A stretch of DNA of 64,000 bases from Janthinobacterium sp. FW305-129 (GCF_020858115.1 NZ_JACYMM010000008.1:223004-287003), one strand, 5' to 3'. Positions 37,901 to 45,952 are shown, counted from the stretch's first letter. A program made the numbers and translations. Notes: a model not told the origin generated them from the sequence alone.

Positions 37901-39031
37901 TGGCTGGTCAGCCATATCCAGGAATCGAGCCTGAACGTCCTGCACGGCATTTACGCCACCGTGTACGCGCCGTACTGGTACCGCCTGCTGGGCGCCAAGG
38001 TGGGCAAGGGCGCGGAGATTTCCACGGCGCTGGGCGTGGTGCCCGACATGCTGACCCTGGGCGACGACACCTTCATCGCCGACGCCGTCATGCTGGGCGA
38101 CGAGCAGATCGACGGCGGCTGGATGACCATGCGCCCCACCGTCGTCTCGCACCGCAGCTTCGTCGGCAACGGCAGCTACATCCCGGACGGCACCGTGCTA
38201 CCCGAACACGTGCTGATCGGCGTGCACACGCACGCGCCGCGCAATGAGCAGATGCACGGCGGCGACACCTGGCTCGGCTCTCCCCCCATGCATTTGCCCG
38301 CGCGCGAACAGGTCAGCGGCTTTGCCGAGCACCTGACCTTCAAGCCTTCCATGCTGCGCCGCCTGGGCCGCAGCCTGATCGAAGCGTTCCGCATCGTCGC
38401 GCCGCACGCGGTGGTGATCGCCGTCGGCTATACCCTGGTGCTGGACGTGATGCCGATCGCGGGCGCCGGGCGCTGGGGCGAAGTGGTGGGCGACCTGGCC
38501 ATCGCCGGCCTGGCTTACGGCATCGGCAATTTTTTGGTGGTCGTGCTGTTCAAGTGGCTGCTGCTGGGACGCTACCGCAAGCATGCAGCGCCTATGTGGA
38601 CGCCGTTCGTGTGGATTTCGGAAGGCGTGACCAATCTGTACGAAGGCATCGCCGTGCCCAACTTCATGCGCTACCTGCGCGGCACGCCGTGGCTGCCGCT
38701 GGCCTTCCGCCTGTTCGGCTGCAAGATCGGCCGCGGCGTCTACATGGATACGACGGACATCACGGAATTCGACTGCGTGCATATCGGCGACTACAGCGAA
38801 TTGAATGCGCTGACCTGCCCGCAAACGCATTTGTTCGAAGACCGCGTGATGAAGATCGATCACGTGGAGATCGGCCAGCGCGTCTACATGGGCCCGCGCA
38901 GCTCCGTGCTATACAGCGCCAAGGTGGGCGACAACGCGCGCCTGGGACCGTTGACCCTGGTGATGAAGGGCGAGCACATCCCCGCCGGCAGCAACTGGGC
39001 GGGATGTCCGGCCGCGCCTTTGCGTAGCTGA
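34976..39031 (+). CDS. Pls/PosA-type single-module NRPS-like membrane protein
   Basis: 1351 aa. An adenylation domain (about 50-530) shows A3 YTSGSTGKPKG near 182, A5 NTYGPTEATV, A7 LYRTGDLARI, A8 DDQVKIRGFRVELGEIEAV and A10 SGKIDRKAL. The carrier domain has LGGHSFLAARL with its phosphopantetheine serine near 581. The rest (from about 640) carries about six membrane segments and three left-handed beta-helix hexapeptide stretches (near 771-840, 1011-1080 and 1255-1340), the terminal architecture of epsilon-poly-lysine synthetase (Pls, about 1300 aa). There is no thioesterase or classical condensation domain. It likely makes a homo-oligomeric amino-acid product; which amino acid is unknown. Confidence 0.88.
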   Translation: MNDFTAVSPGTPSTHADILYGPPRPDLLHEEVLADLLEATARRCPEHIALIDGERRISYAELDAQAGLAASRLVAAGVKPGDIVGLWLPRGAHLLLMQAAIAKAGAAWLPVDEDTPVERLQVCLDDANGAGVVSCAQFAPRLEQAGVQRPVWTAESLLAPAAPGELLPARGTVLPEHPAYVIYTSGSTGKPKGILINQRSICHFLRSENAVLEVTQSDIVYQGFSVAFDMSFEEIWIAYLVGATLWLGPKEISGDPEALPRALAENKVTVLHAVPTLLALFAEEVPSLRLINLGGEMCPESLVERWSRPGRAMFNTYGPTEATVSCSLARLRPGEPVTIGTPLPNYGLLVLQVAESGENRPLTLLARGETGELCIIGPGLAEGYLGRPDLTVEKFLPNPWASTDDDARLYRTGDLARIDADGQVLCLGRADDQVKIRGFRVELGEIEAVLAQQPGVGTVAVLLRKDDGIDQLVAYIVGSDEAPEDALAAKTLRAALNLHLPPYMVPGRFELLPLMPRLTSGKIDRKALKAMPLSAPPAGEAGVSDVPETPAEAALFAALAKLFPGQAILRQLDFFSDLGGHSFLAARLASSLRADPAYAHMTVRDIYQNRQIGKIAAILNEVPALATPEADWTPPSAWKRWICGAAQAAAVPGLVTLRMAQWMAPFFTYHFFTGDTGDTVPRAIAASIGVFLLATLAEFAIAIAGKWLIAGRLKPGSYPLWGVTYYRWWLADRLVESAPAYLLSGSSLNSWWLRALGAKVGKEVVIGSMTLRAPDLLSIGDNVSVGNAVNFENARVERGRLLLGRIRIGDDACISSYAILEGNTQVGAFGHLEGQSALADGAAVPDGRVWTGSPARDIGPYDRASQPPRPAVSRLRLTGETVFFCFGMVLIAVLFFMPVFPSFVLIDWFDEREMMPWLQGRDVTTQLARYFLLAFPASAVLIVLTALLSAAIRWGALPRLKPGSSPVHSNLYCAKWLVSHIQESSLNVLHGIYATVYAPYWYRLLGAKVGKGAEISTALGVVPDMLTLGDDTFIADAVMLGDEQIDGGWMTMRPTVVSHRSFVGNGSYIPDGTVLPEHVLIGVHTHAPRNEQMHGGDTWLGSPPMHLPAREQVSGFAEHLTFKPSMLRRLGRSLIEAFRIVAPHAVVIAVGYTLVLDVMPIAGAGRWGEVVGDLAIAGLAYGIGNFLVVVLFKWLLLGRYRKHAAPMWTPFVWISEGVTNLYEGIAVPNFMRYLRGTPWLPLAFRLFGCKIGRGVYMDTTDITEFDCVHIGDYSELNALTCPQTHLFEDRVMKIDHVEIGQRVYMGPRSSVLYSAKVGDNARLGPLTLVMKGEHIPAGSNWAGCPAAPLRS

Positions 39032-39040
39032 TTGCAGCTG

Positions 39041-39568
39041 ATGGATTTTACGGTGCTCTGGTCGGGCGACGGCGTGCTGGCGATCGGCATCGTGCCGCCG
39101 CCGTCACGTATCGAAGCACGCGCGCACCTGCGCCAGGCCGTACGCGAGGCGGCGGCGCAATGGCGAAACCTGGACATCGAGGCGATTTCAGTGGAATCGA
39201 CGCCGGGCGCCCCTCCCCGCTTGCTGCTGGCCGGACGTATAGCCAGCCTGTCGTTCAGCCATGACGAGGGCATCTCGCTGGCTGCCGTCCACCTGCATGG
39301 CGCCGTCGGCATCGACGTGATGCGCGCGCAGGATATTGCCGACTGGTTCAATCTGGCGCGCGATTACCTGGGGCCGCAGGTAGTAGCGGAACTGGCCGCC
39401 AGCCCCGCCGAACAGCGGCCCTTGGCGCTGGCGCGGGCGTGGACGGCGCGCGAGGCGGCGCTCAAGTGCGCGGGCTTGCCGCTGGCGGAATGGGACGGGA
39501 TCGCGCCAGCTTGCCGCCTGCAAGCTTTGAGCTTGTCGGCACCGTATGTAGCGACGCTGGCATATTAG
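39041..39568 (+). CDS. 4'-phosphopantetheinyl transferase superfamily protein
   Basis: 175 aa from the ATG at 39041; an in-frame TTG at 39032 directly after the NRPS-like stop is an alternative. The Sfp/AcpT signatures are SFSHDEGISLAAV, GIDVM (the metal-binding aspartate, with M in place of the common E two residues on) and ARAWTAREAALKCAG. It transfers phosphopantetheine from CoA to a carrier serine, and its place 9 bases after the NRPS-like gene marks that carrier domain as the client. Confidence 0.83.
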   Translation: MDFTVLWSGDGVLAIGIVPPPSRIEARAHLRQAVREAAAQWRNLDIEAISVESTPGAPPRLLLAGRIASLSFSHDEGISLAAVHLHGAVGIDVMRAQDIADWFNLARDYLGPQVVAELAASPAEQRPLALARAWTAREAALKCAGLPLAEWDGIAPACRLQALSLSAPYVATLAY

Positions 39569-39663
39569 TCCTCCTTGCCCTCGGCCGCCCCGCCGATCTG
39601 GACGAAAATCAGTTTTACGATAATACTGATGAGCAGTCCCAGTACCCCGAGCAATTCCAGCAT
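39565..39663 (-). CDS. 32-aa small membrane protein
   Basis: Starts at 39663 with a good AAGGAAAG ribosome site: MLELLGVLGLLISIIVKLIF and a short tail ending in GKED. It is one hydrophobic helix with a charged, probably cytoplasmic end. Its stop overlaps the end of the convergent transferase gene by four bases. No family assignment; it is too short for routine gene finders. Confidence 0.6.
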   Translation of the reverse strand: MLELLGVLGLLISIIVKLIFVQIGGAAEGKED

Positions 39664-39766
39664 GGTCTTTCCTTTGCAGTGACGGCAGATCAATCCACTG
39701 TAGCGTGAACGCCGGGGCAAGGCTAATATCAAATCAGGCAGTCTCCGATCTCGAAAAGGCATACGA

Positions 39767-40675
39767 TTGATTTCCATCAAACAGTTCCGCTATTTTGTCG
39801 AAGTCGTCGATGCGGGCAGCTACTCGCGTGCGGCGGAAAAGTTATATATCGCGCAGTCGGCCCTGAGCCGGCAGATCAAGGAACTGGAAAGCGAGGTGCA
39901 AGCGCTGCTGCTGACGCGCGACGCGCGCCATATCGAACTCACGCCGGCCGGACAGGTATTCTACGAACGGGCCAAACGCATCCTCGACGACATCGACGAA
40001 ACCGTGCGCCAGACACGCCACGTGGAACAAGGGGCGCAAGGCATCATCCGCCTGCTGCATTCGAGTTCCGTCACCCTCACGCCCGCCATCGGCGCCGTGC
40101 TGAACCGCCTGCTGGCGCAATTCCCCGGCGTTTCGCTCGATGTATCAAAGGGATCGTCGGAAAACCAGGCGTTTGATATCGAGGAAGGCCGCGCCGACCT
40201 GGGACTCGTGCGCCTGCCCACCCTGCGCAAGCACGCCAACATCGTCGTGCGCGAACTGTACGCGGAAAAGCTGGTGGTGGCCGTGTCGTCGGCCTCGCCG
40301 CTTGCTGCCCTGGAGCGCACGACGATCGCCGCCCTGCGCGATGAAGCCTTCGTCTCGATCCCGCACAAGGACCGCGGTGGCCTCAGCTACCTGGTGGCGG
40401 GCCTGTGCCTGGCGCAGGGCTTCTTTCCGAAGGCGGCGCGCGCCCTGTCGCGCAAGACGTCGCAGCTGAACCTGATCGAGGCCAACATGGGCATCGCCAT
40501 CGTCCCCGACAGCATGCGCCTGGTGGCGCCGCCCGGCGTGCGTTTTATCGCCCTGCCAGAAGAGGAATCGCACTCCGTCGTGGGCCTGATCTCGCCGCGC
40601 GCGGCCAGCGGCATGGTGGCCGCGTTTACGGAAGCGTTCGTGCGCGAGATGAACGCGTCGGCAACGGCGGCTTAA
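39767..40675 (+). CDS. LysR-family transcriptional regulator
   Basis: 302 aa. The N-terminal winged HTH (SIKQFRYFVEVVDAGSYSRAAEKLYIAQSALSRQIKELE) is followed by a type 2 periplasmic-binding-like effector domain from about residue 90. The start is a TTG at 39767 (AAGG upstream), since no ATG or GTG fits. It is divergent from the 32-aa gene. Its stop shares the TTAA bases with the convergent trpF stop. Its effector is unknown. Confidence 0.92.
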   Translation: MISIKQFRYFVEVVDAGSYSRAAEKLYIAQSALSRQIKELESEVQALLLTRDARHIELTPAGQVFYERAKRILDDIDETVRQTRHVEQGAQGIIRLLHSSSVTLTPAIGAVLNRLLAQFPGVSLDVSKGSSENQAFDIEEGRADLGLVRLPTLRKHANIVVRELYAEKLVVAVSSASPLAALERTTIAALRDEAFVSIPHKDRGGLSYLVAGLCLAQGFFPKAARALSRKTSQLNLIEANMGIAIVPDSMRLVAPPGVRFIALPEEESHSVVGLISPRAASGMVAAFTEAFVREMNASATAA

Positions 40676-41349
40676 CCTTCCGCATACAGCGCCGCATCCG
40701 CGTCGCGCACGGCCGCCATCAGCAAGGCCAGCTTCATGACATCGAGCTTGCCGTCCGTGCGCACGCGCGAGCACAGGTCGATGCCGTAGGGGCGCACCTG
40801 GCGCAGGGCCTCCATCACGTTGTTCGCATCGAGGCCGCCAGCGAGGAAGACGGGACGGGGACTGGCGCGCACGAAGCGCGCGCTGATGGACCAGTCGTGC
40901 GTGCGGCCCGTGCCGCCCAGTTCCGGGACCGGCGCGCCAGGGCGGCCCGAATCGAGCAAAAAGGCATGCACGTGGGGCGCATAGGCGGGAATCAACTCCA
41001 GCGCCTGCGGCCCTTCCACGTGGATCACCTGCACGCGCCGCACGTGCGGCAGCAGGCGCGCCAGCTCAGCGACTTCGCCGGGATCGACATGCCCGACGAT
41101 CTGCACGGTGGATGGCTGCGTGGCGTGCACGTGTTCGACGATGGCTTGCGCCGTCGTTTCGGACGTCAACAGGAAGGTGGCCACGGGCGGAGGCGTCCAG
41201 GCGGCGATCTGCGCGATGCGCGCGTCGGGAATCGGGCCAGGGCCGGACGGCATGGCCGCCACCAGGCCCAGCGCGTCGGCGCCGGCGGCAATCGCCAGTT
41301 GCGCTTCGTCGATGGAAGCGATGCAGCAGATCTTGATGCGGGTTCTCAT
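40672..41349 (-). CDS. trpF: Phosphoribosylanthranilate isomerase-like protein
   Basis: 225 aa TIM barrel. The N-terminal catalytic-cysteine strand reads RIKICCIAS, later strands FLLDSG, GGTGRTHDW and PVFLAGGLDANNV match TrpF. The canonical KICG glycine is replaced by cysteine, which is odd for an essential tryptophan enzyme. No other trp gene is near. It may be an orphan TrpF or a paralogue with a shifted role. Confidence 0.8.
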   Translation of the reverse strand: MRTRIKICCIASIDEAQLAIAAGADALGLVAAMPSGPGPIPDARIAQIAAWTPPPVATFLLTSETTAQAIVEHVHATQPSTVQIVGHVDPGEVAELARLLPHVRRVQVIHVEGPQALELIPAYAPHVHAFLLDSGRPGAPVPELGGTGRTHDWSISARFVRASPRPVFLAGGLDANNVMEALRQVRPYGIDLCSRVRTDGKLDVMKLALLMAAVRDADAALYAEG

Positions 41350-41476
41350 GGCCTTGCGTGTTCAAATGAAATGATCAACATTACAACACAGGGCGGCGCA
41401 CGCGCCAAGACACGCGGTCAAGGCCCCGCACGATAGTGTGCCAGAATGGCGTCATTACCCACTTCACGAGGAATCC

Positions 41477-41704
41477 ATGGCCGACTACAAGAACCCCAGC
41501 TACGTGGCCCGCTCCATGCACCCGCGTTTCGATGAATTGACGTCGCCCGGTGAAGCCGTGCCGTATTCGGGCATCTACCGCTGCGACGGCTGCGCGCACG
41601 AAATCGTGTCGACGGAAGGCCACGTCATGCCGCCGCAAAACCACCATCAGCACAGCAGCGAGCAGGGGCCTATCCTCTGGCGGCTGATCGTCAGCCCGCG
41701 CTGA
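41477..41704 (+). CDS. Small conserved hypothetical protein with CxxC
   Basis: 75 aa from the ATG at 41477, with GAGGAA upstream. A CDGC pair (near residue 37) and a histidine cluster (PPQNHHQHSS) could bind one metal ion. Similar short MADYKNPSYVA-type proteins occur in many proteobacteria without known function. It is cytoplasmic by sequence. Confidence 0.75.
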   Translation: MADYKNPSYVARSMHPRFDELTSPGEAVPYSGIYRCDGCAHEIVSTEGHVMPPQNHHQHSSEQGPILWRLIVSPR

Positions 41705-41777
41705 TTGACAGGCGCCAAATGGCGGACGATACTGGATTTATCCCGGATCGCCATTGGAACGTCACTGGAACACCAGC

Positions 41778-42182
41778 ATGCGCATCGTCGATTTTGAAGT
41801 CCGCAAGGAGTGTCCGCCGCAGCTGTGCGACTGCGAACGCGAGCGGCTGCTCGACGATGCGCAGGCGGACCTGTCCATCCTGCGCCTGAACCTGGCGGAA
41901 GAAAAGCGCCTGCTGGCGCATATCGAGGGCATCGCCACCTATGCACAGCTGCAGAAGCTGCAACTGCTGTTGAAGAGCAACCTGGGCGTGGAATTGCAGA
42001 TTGCACCGGGCAGCGGCGAAGTGCGCAGCGTGCGCGGCTTCCAGATCCGCCTGCTGGAGCAACCGGGCCTGTGCCGCAAGACGCGCGCCGCCATTCCGGC
42101 CGCCGTGCGGCGCTGCCTGGCCGCGCACCCCGAGATCGCGTTTGCGATTTTGAATGAAAACGATTTGCTCGGTGGGGTGTGA
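41778..42182 (+). CDS. Conserved hypothetical protein with cysteine motif
   Basis: 134 aa from the ATG at 41778; an in-frame TTG lies at 41754. The start (MRIVDFEVRKECPPQLCDCERERLL) has three cysteines followed by a helical segment. I do not recognise a family. It ends 5 bases before the repeat at 42188. Confidence 0.6.
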   Translation: MRIVDFEVRKECPPQLCDCERERLLDDAQADLSILRLNLAEEKRLLAHIEGIATYAQLQKLQLLLKSNLGVELQIAPGSGEVRSVRGFQIRLLEQPGLCRKTRAAIPAAVRRCLAAHPEIAFAILNENDLLGGV

Positions 42183-42187
42183 GCCGA

Positions 42188-42275
42188 GTAGGTCGGATTA
42201 GCGGGCACCGCGTAATCCGACATCATTGTTGGCGTATGGGCGAATGTCGGATTACGCTCCGCTAATCCGACCTAC
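42188..42275. repeat. Nested palindromic extragenic repeat
   Basis: Outer arms GTAGGTCGGATTAGCG (42188-42203) and CGCTAATCCGACCTAC (42260-42275) are perfect complements. Inner arms GCGTAATCCGACAT (42210-42223) and ATGTCGGATTACGC (42244-42257) are too. This GTAGGTCGGATTAGCG type is a known dispersed repeat in many proteobacterial genomes. The right arm contains the stop codon of the RlmN-like gene, so it may have been inserted at, or have replaced, that gene end. Confidence 0.8.
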
Positions 42276-43306
42276 GCCGTCACGCTGGCACGGATGGGAA
42301 TGACCCTGCCCTTCGCTTCGCGCGCCCTTAACTGCCCGCATCCCCCTTCCACGTCCTGCCCGGCTGAATCGCGCAATTTGGTCAGCACGCCCCGCGCGTG
42401 CAGGGCGGCGGCGATCGCCCGCGCCTTGTCCCAGCTGGGGCGCCTGAACGGCAAGTCATCGATGGTGTTGTACGGGATCATGTTCAGCACGGCGTACTTG
42501 TCCTGCAAGAGCGCCACGATGCCGTCCATCTCGTCCTCGCCATCATTGACGCCTTCCATCAGGGTCCATTGATACTGCACCGGGTAGCCGGTCAGGCGCG
42601 CATACGACTCGCCGAAGTCCACCAGCTCGCGCGGGGATAATTTGGGCGCGCGCGGCAGCAACTGTTCGCGCAGCGCCGGCTTGGTCGTGTGCAGCGACAG
42701 GGCCAGCGCTGGTTTGACACGCCCCTGCGGCAAGCGCTCGAAGGCGCGCGGGTCGCCCACGGTGGAAAACACGAGGTTCTTGTGGCCAATATTGCCCTCG
42801 GTGCCCAGCAGCTCGATCGCTTCCATCACATTGTTCAGGTTATGCGCCGGTTCGCCCATGCCCATGAAGACGACTTTTTTCACGGGACGCAGAGTGCGCG
42901 CCAGCACCACCTGCGCCACGATTTCGCCGCTGGTGACTTGCCGGATCAAGCCGTCGCGGCCCGTCATGCAGAACTGGCAGCCGACGGCACAGCCCACCTG
43001 GCTCGACACGCACAGGCCGTCGCGCGGCAGCAGCACGCTTTCCACCGTCTGCCCGTCGTGCAGCCCCACCAGCAGGCGCGCCGAACCGTCCGCGCCCGGA
43101 TGGCTGCTGAGCAGTTTCAGCATGCCCTGCAATTCGAGGTCGAGCGCGGGCAGGGCCTCGCGCACGGGCAGCGGCAGGAAGTCCTCGGCGCGGCGCCGGC
43201 CCTGGTCGTGCGGCTGCCCTTGTATCCAGTCGCGCAGCACGCGCTGTTCGTGCAGGGGCTTGGCGCCCAGGGCGCGCAGGCGCTGGCGCAGATGATCGAT
43301 TTGCAT
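42272..43306 (-). CDS. RlmN/Cfr-family radical-SAM RNA methyltransferase
   Basis: 344 aa. The radical-SAM cluster motif is C-x3-C-x2-C in SSQVGCAVGCQFCMTG, preceded by the RlmN-type LCVSSQVG and followed by FMGMGEPAHN and SLHTTKPALREQLLP. The second catalytic cysteine that forms the methyl adduct is seen in EGGCGQLR near the C-terminus. RlmN methylates A2503 of 23S rRNA and A37 of some tRNAs. The isolated setting and short length suggest this may be a second, RlmN-like copy, which cannot be tested here. Confidence 0.85.
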   Translation of the reverse strand: MQIDHLRQRLRALGAKPLHEQRVLRDWIQGQPHDQGRRRAEDFLPLPVREALPALDLELQGMLKLLSSHPGADGSARLLVGLHDGQTVESVLLPRDGLCVSSQVGCAVGCQFCMTGRDGLIRQVTSGEIVAQVVLARTLRPVKKVVFMGMGEPAHNLNNVMEAIELLGTEGNIGHKNLVFSTVGDPRAFERLPQGRVKPALALSLHTTKPALREQLLPRAPKLSPRELVDFGESYARLTGYPVQYQWTLMEGVNDGEDEMDGIVALLQDKYAVLNMIPYNTIDDLPFRRPSWDKARAIAAALHARGVLTKLRDSAGQDVEGGCGQLRAREAKGRVIPIRASVTA

Positions 43307-43317
43307 GGAGTCTGAAT

Positions 43318-43354
43318 AAAAAAACGGCGCGCAGGAATGAAGCCGGCGCGCCGT
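43318..43354 (-). terminator. Intrinsic terminator after yjdM
   Basis: On the minus strand ACGGCGCGC pairs with GCGCGCCGT and is followed by seven T. It lies 17 bases after the yjdM stop and 12 bases before the RlmN-like start, so the two genes are separate units. Confidence 0.88.
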
Positions 43355-43370
43355 GTTACAGGTAAAAGCC

Positions 43371-43712
43371 TTACACCTTCTTGACGAACTCGGTTTTGAG
43401 GCTCATGGAACCGAAGCCGTCGATCTTGCAGTCGATATCGTGGTCGCTGTCGACCAGGCGGATGTTCTTGACCTTGGTGCCCATCTTGACGACACCGCCG
43501 CCGCCCTTCAATTTCAAGTCCTTGATGACGCTGACCGTGTCGCCATCCTGCAGGATATTGCCGGCCGAATCGCGGTACACCTTGGCGCCCTCTTCCGCCG
43601 CTTCTGCAGCCGTGGCCGACCATTCATGCGCGCATTCAGGGCAGATCAACTGGCTGCCGTCTTCGTACGTGAATTCGGATTGGCATTGCGGGCATGGTGG
43701 TAATGTGCTCAT
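43371..43712 (-). CDS. yjdM: YjdM/PhnA-type zinc-ribbon protein
   Basis: 113 aa from the ATG at 43712. The N-terminal zinc ribbon [21 protein letters not shown] is followed by the family core [22 protein letters not shown] and [12 protein letters not shown]. This family was once called PhnA; its function is unsettled and it is not needed for phosphonate use. It is a single-gene unit with its own terminator. Confidence 0.9.
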   Translation of the reverse strand: MSTLPPCPQCQSEFTYEDGSQLICPECAHEWSATAAEAAEEGAKVYRDSAGNILQDGDTVSVIKDLKLKGGGGVVKMGTKVKNIRLVDSDHDIDCKIDGFGSMSLKTEFVKKV

Positions 43713-43803
43713 TTTCTTCTCTGTCTGGTGAACAGCGCGTGCTGTAAAAGCCGACATTATACGGCCTACGCCCCGCATCAGCGTGCTTTTTTCCCCATCA
43801 TTA

Positions 43804-44766
43804 TCAAGGCCGGCGAATAATTTCGATGGTGCTGTGGACGATTTCCTCGTGGATGCCGATGCGCGCGCGCAGCTGGGCGGCCGTCAGGCTGGCATCGCGG
43901 CTGACGACGGACAAGGCGCACGAATACAGCTGCTTGCCCACTCGCCACACGTGCAGGTCGACGATGCGCGGCGTGTCGCCGGCGCTTTCCACTTCCACCA
44001 CCTCGCGGATTTCGTCCACCACGGGATGGTCCATTTCGCGGTCCAGCAAGACCTTGCCCGTCTCCTGCATCAGCTTTTTCGCCCACAGGGCCACCAGCAC
44101 GGCACCCGCGATGCCCATCACGGGATCGAGCCACTGCCAGCCGTAAGCCCACGCGCCGGCCAGCGCCACGATGGCCAGCACGGAGGTGGCGGCGTCGGCC
44201 AGCACGTGGATGTAGGCGGCCTTCATGTTCAGGTCTTCGCCATGGCCGTGATGGTCGTGGTGGTGGTCATGGCCGCCGTGGTGGTCATGCCCGTGATCGT
44301 GGTGGCCACCGAGGATCAGCGCGCACACGAGGTTCACCAGCAGGCCGAAGGCCGCCACCGCCATCGCCTGCGGATAATGGATGGGCTGCGGCGAGAACAG
44401 CCGCTCGACGGAAGCGGCCACCATCAGCACGGCCACGCCCAGCAGCAGGATGGCGCTGGTGTAGCCGGCCAGCACCTCGATCTTCCACGTGCCGAAGGCA
44501 AAGCGGGGGTCGCGCGCATAGCGGCGCGCCGCCGCATACGCAAAGGCGGCCAGGCCGATGGCCAGCGCGTGCGAACTCATATGCCAGCCATCGGCCAGCA
44601 GGGCCATGGAGTTGTACCACCAGCCGGCGACGATTTCCAGCACCATGGTGGCCAGGGTGATCCACATGACGATGCGCGCGCGGCGTTCCGCCTTGCCATT
44701 GCTGCTGTCAAAAACGTGTTCGTGCTGCCAGGCGGAGAGGTCTTCGCTCAGGGATGGCGTTTTCAT
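43804..44766 (-). CDS. dmeF: CDF-family Co/Ni efflux transporter DmeF
   Basis: 320 aa cation diffusion facilitator. It starts with the DmeF-type [15 protein letters not shown], has six membrane helices with the metal site [13 protein letters not shown] and its partner [15 protein letters not shown], and a long histidine-rich cytosolic loop (17 histidines in about 35 residues) between helices 4 and 5. A C-terminal dimer domain follows. It exports Co or Ni against protons. The RcnR-type repressor lies 10 bases upstream in the same operon. Confidence 0.9.
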   Translation of the reverse strand: MKTPSLSEDLSAWQHEHVFDSSNGKAERRARIVMWITLATMVLEIVAGWWYNSMALLADGWHMSSHALAIGLAAFAYAAARRYARDPRFAFGTWKIEVLAGYTSAILLLGVAVLMVAASVERLFSPQPIHYPQAMAVAAFGLLVNLVCALILGGHHDHGHDHHGGHDHHHDHHGHGEDLNMKAAYIHVLADAATSVLAIVALAGAWAYGWQWLDPVMGIAGAVLVALWAKKLMQETGKVLLDREMDHPVVDEIREVVEVESAGDTPRIVDLHVWRVGKQLYSCALSVVSRDASLTAAQLRARIGIHEEIVHSTIEIIRRP

Positions 44767-44776
44767 GACGATCTCC

Positions 44777-45052
44777 TTATTTGAGGTAGGTGCGCAGGAT
44801 GCCCGCGATGTCGTCGGCGCCCCTGGCCCGCTCCTCGCCGGAGATATCGGGACTGGCCACGTGCTCGCGCAAGTGCTCTTCGATGACTTCCGCCATCAGG
44901 CCATTGACGGCGCCGCGCACGGCGGCGATCAGCTGCAGCACTTCGCCGCAGTCGCGGCCCTCTTCCAGGCCCCGCTCCAGGCCTTCCACCTGTCCCTTGA
45001 TGCGCTTGACGCGATTGAGCAGCCTGGTCTTGTTGTGTGCCGTGTGGCCCAT
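44777..45052 (-). CDS. RcnR-type Ni/Co-responsive repressor (CsoR family)
   Basis: 91 aa all-helical CsoR-family repressor. The RcnR metal fingerprint is complete: H3, C35, H60 and H64. That favours Ni/Co sensing over the formaldehyde sensor FrmR or copper sensor CsoR. It shares an operon with dmeF (10-base gap) and should bind its own promoter, where a G-tract operator is seen at 45068-45089. Confidence 0.88.
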   Translation of the reverse strand: MGHTAHNKTRLLNRVKRIKGQVEGLERGLEEGRDCGEVLQLIAAVRGAVNGLMAEVIEEHLREHVASPDISGEERARGADDIAGILRTYLK

Positions 45053-45067
45053 GATTCACCCCGATAA

Positions 45068-45089
45068 ATACTATAGGGGGGTATACTAT
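45068..45089 (-). promoter_or_regulatory. G-tract operator of the RcnR-type repressor
   Basis: A six-G run (45076-45081) is flanked by TATA on both sides and by ATAC/ACTAT arms, the layout of RcnR/CsoR-type operators. It starts 16 bases before the repressor start codon and covers a -10-like TATAGT on the minus strand. A possible -35 TTGACG lies at 45108-45113. Confidence 0.65.
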
Positions 45090-45127
45090 CAGAAGCCGCC
45101 ACGGTTACGTCAAAAGGCATACCCGCC

Positions 45128-45952
45128 TCAGGGAACGGGCGTGATCTTCTGCAGCTTGCTGGCCAGCGAGGCGTCGGACAATTCGCCCAGGTGGGTGTCG
45201 ACCAGGCGCCCTTGCGCGTCATAGAACAGGGTGGTCGGCAAGGCCGAGGAGCCGGCCGCCTTGCCCAGCGCCGCCTCGCTGTCGAGCACCACATTGCGCA
45301 AGGTCACACCACTCTTGTCCAGAAAAGCGCTGGCGGCAGCCGCATCCTCGCGCTGGTTCGCGTAGACGAAGACGATATCGGCGCGCGCCTGCTGCGCGGC
45401 GGCCAGCACGGGCATCTCGCGCCGGCATGGCGGGCACCAGCTGGCCCACAGGTTGACCACCATGGGCTTGCCGCCGGCCAGCGCCGCCAGGGTCGTTGGC
45501 GCGCCGTCGAGCGCCTGCAGCGCCACGGCCGGCAAGGCTGCCGGCTTGTCATACGCCAGCCCCATCCCTGCGCTCAGCACGCCCCAGGCCAGCGCGCCGG
45601 ACGCCACGCTGATGACGAGAGGACGGCGCATGGCCGCCATGGCGGGACGCCGGCAGCGCCACGCGGCGATGGCCAGCGCGGCGGCGATGCCGGCCGGCGC
45701 CAGGAAGCCGCCGTCGCGGATATTCAGGATGGACCAGGGCGCGGCCAGATACTGTTCATGCCAGCGCAGCACGAACGCCAGCCGCGCCGCCAGCAGGCCG
45801 GCGATCAGCATGTCGGAAACGAGGGGACCGGCGTCGGGCAGCTGGCGGTAGCGCCGCAGCCACCACGCCGCGCCGTAGGCGACGCACAGGGAGAAGAACA
45901 ACAGAACCAGGCCCGTGGGCAGGGCCAGGTGGCCGATTTGCAGGGACAGCAT
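45128..45952 (-). CDS. TlpA-type thiol-disulfide oxidoreductase with membrane domain
   Basis: 274 aa. The N-terminal half has about four membrane helices and an Lgt-like piece (IRDGGFLAPAGIAAALAI). The C-terminal thioredoxin-fold domain has the active site WASWCPPCRREMP near residue 172 and a cis-proline segment ALPTTLF. It should face the periplasm and reduce or exchange disulfides, for example in cytochrome c maturation. Only this gene occupies its unit. Confidence 0.87.
   Translation of the reverse strand: MLSLQIGHLALPTGLVLLFFSLCVAYGAAWWLRRYRQLPDAGPLVSDMLIAGLLAARLAFVLRWHEQYLAAPWSILNIRDGGFLAPAGIAAALAIAAWRCRRPAMAAMRRPLVISVASGALAWGVLSAGMGLAYDKPAALPAVALQALDGAPTTLAALAGGKPMVVNLWASWCPPCRREMPVLAAAQQARADIVFVYANQREDAAAASAFLDKSGVTLRNVVLDSEAALGKAAGSSALPTTLFYDAQGRLVDTHLGELSDASLASKLQKITPVP

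Noticed and set aside
34976..39031. Siderophore or lipopeptide NRPS
   Set aside because: Only one module, no condensation or thioesterase domain and no siderophore transport genes nearby; the C-terminal membrane/hexapeptide region points to the Pls type.
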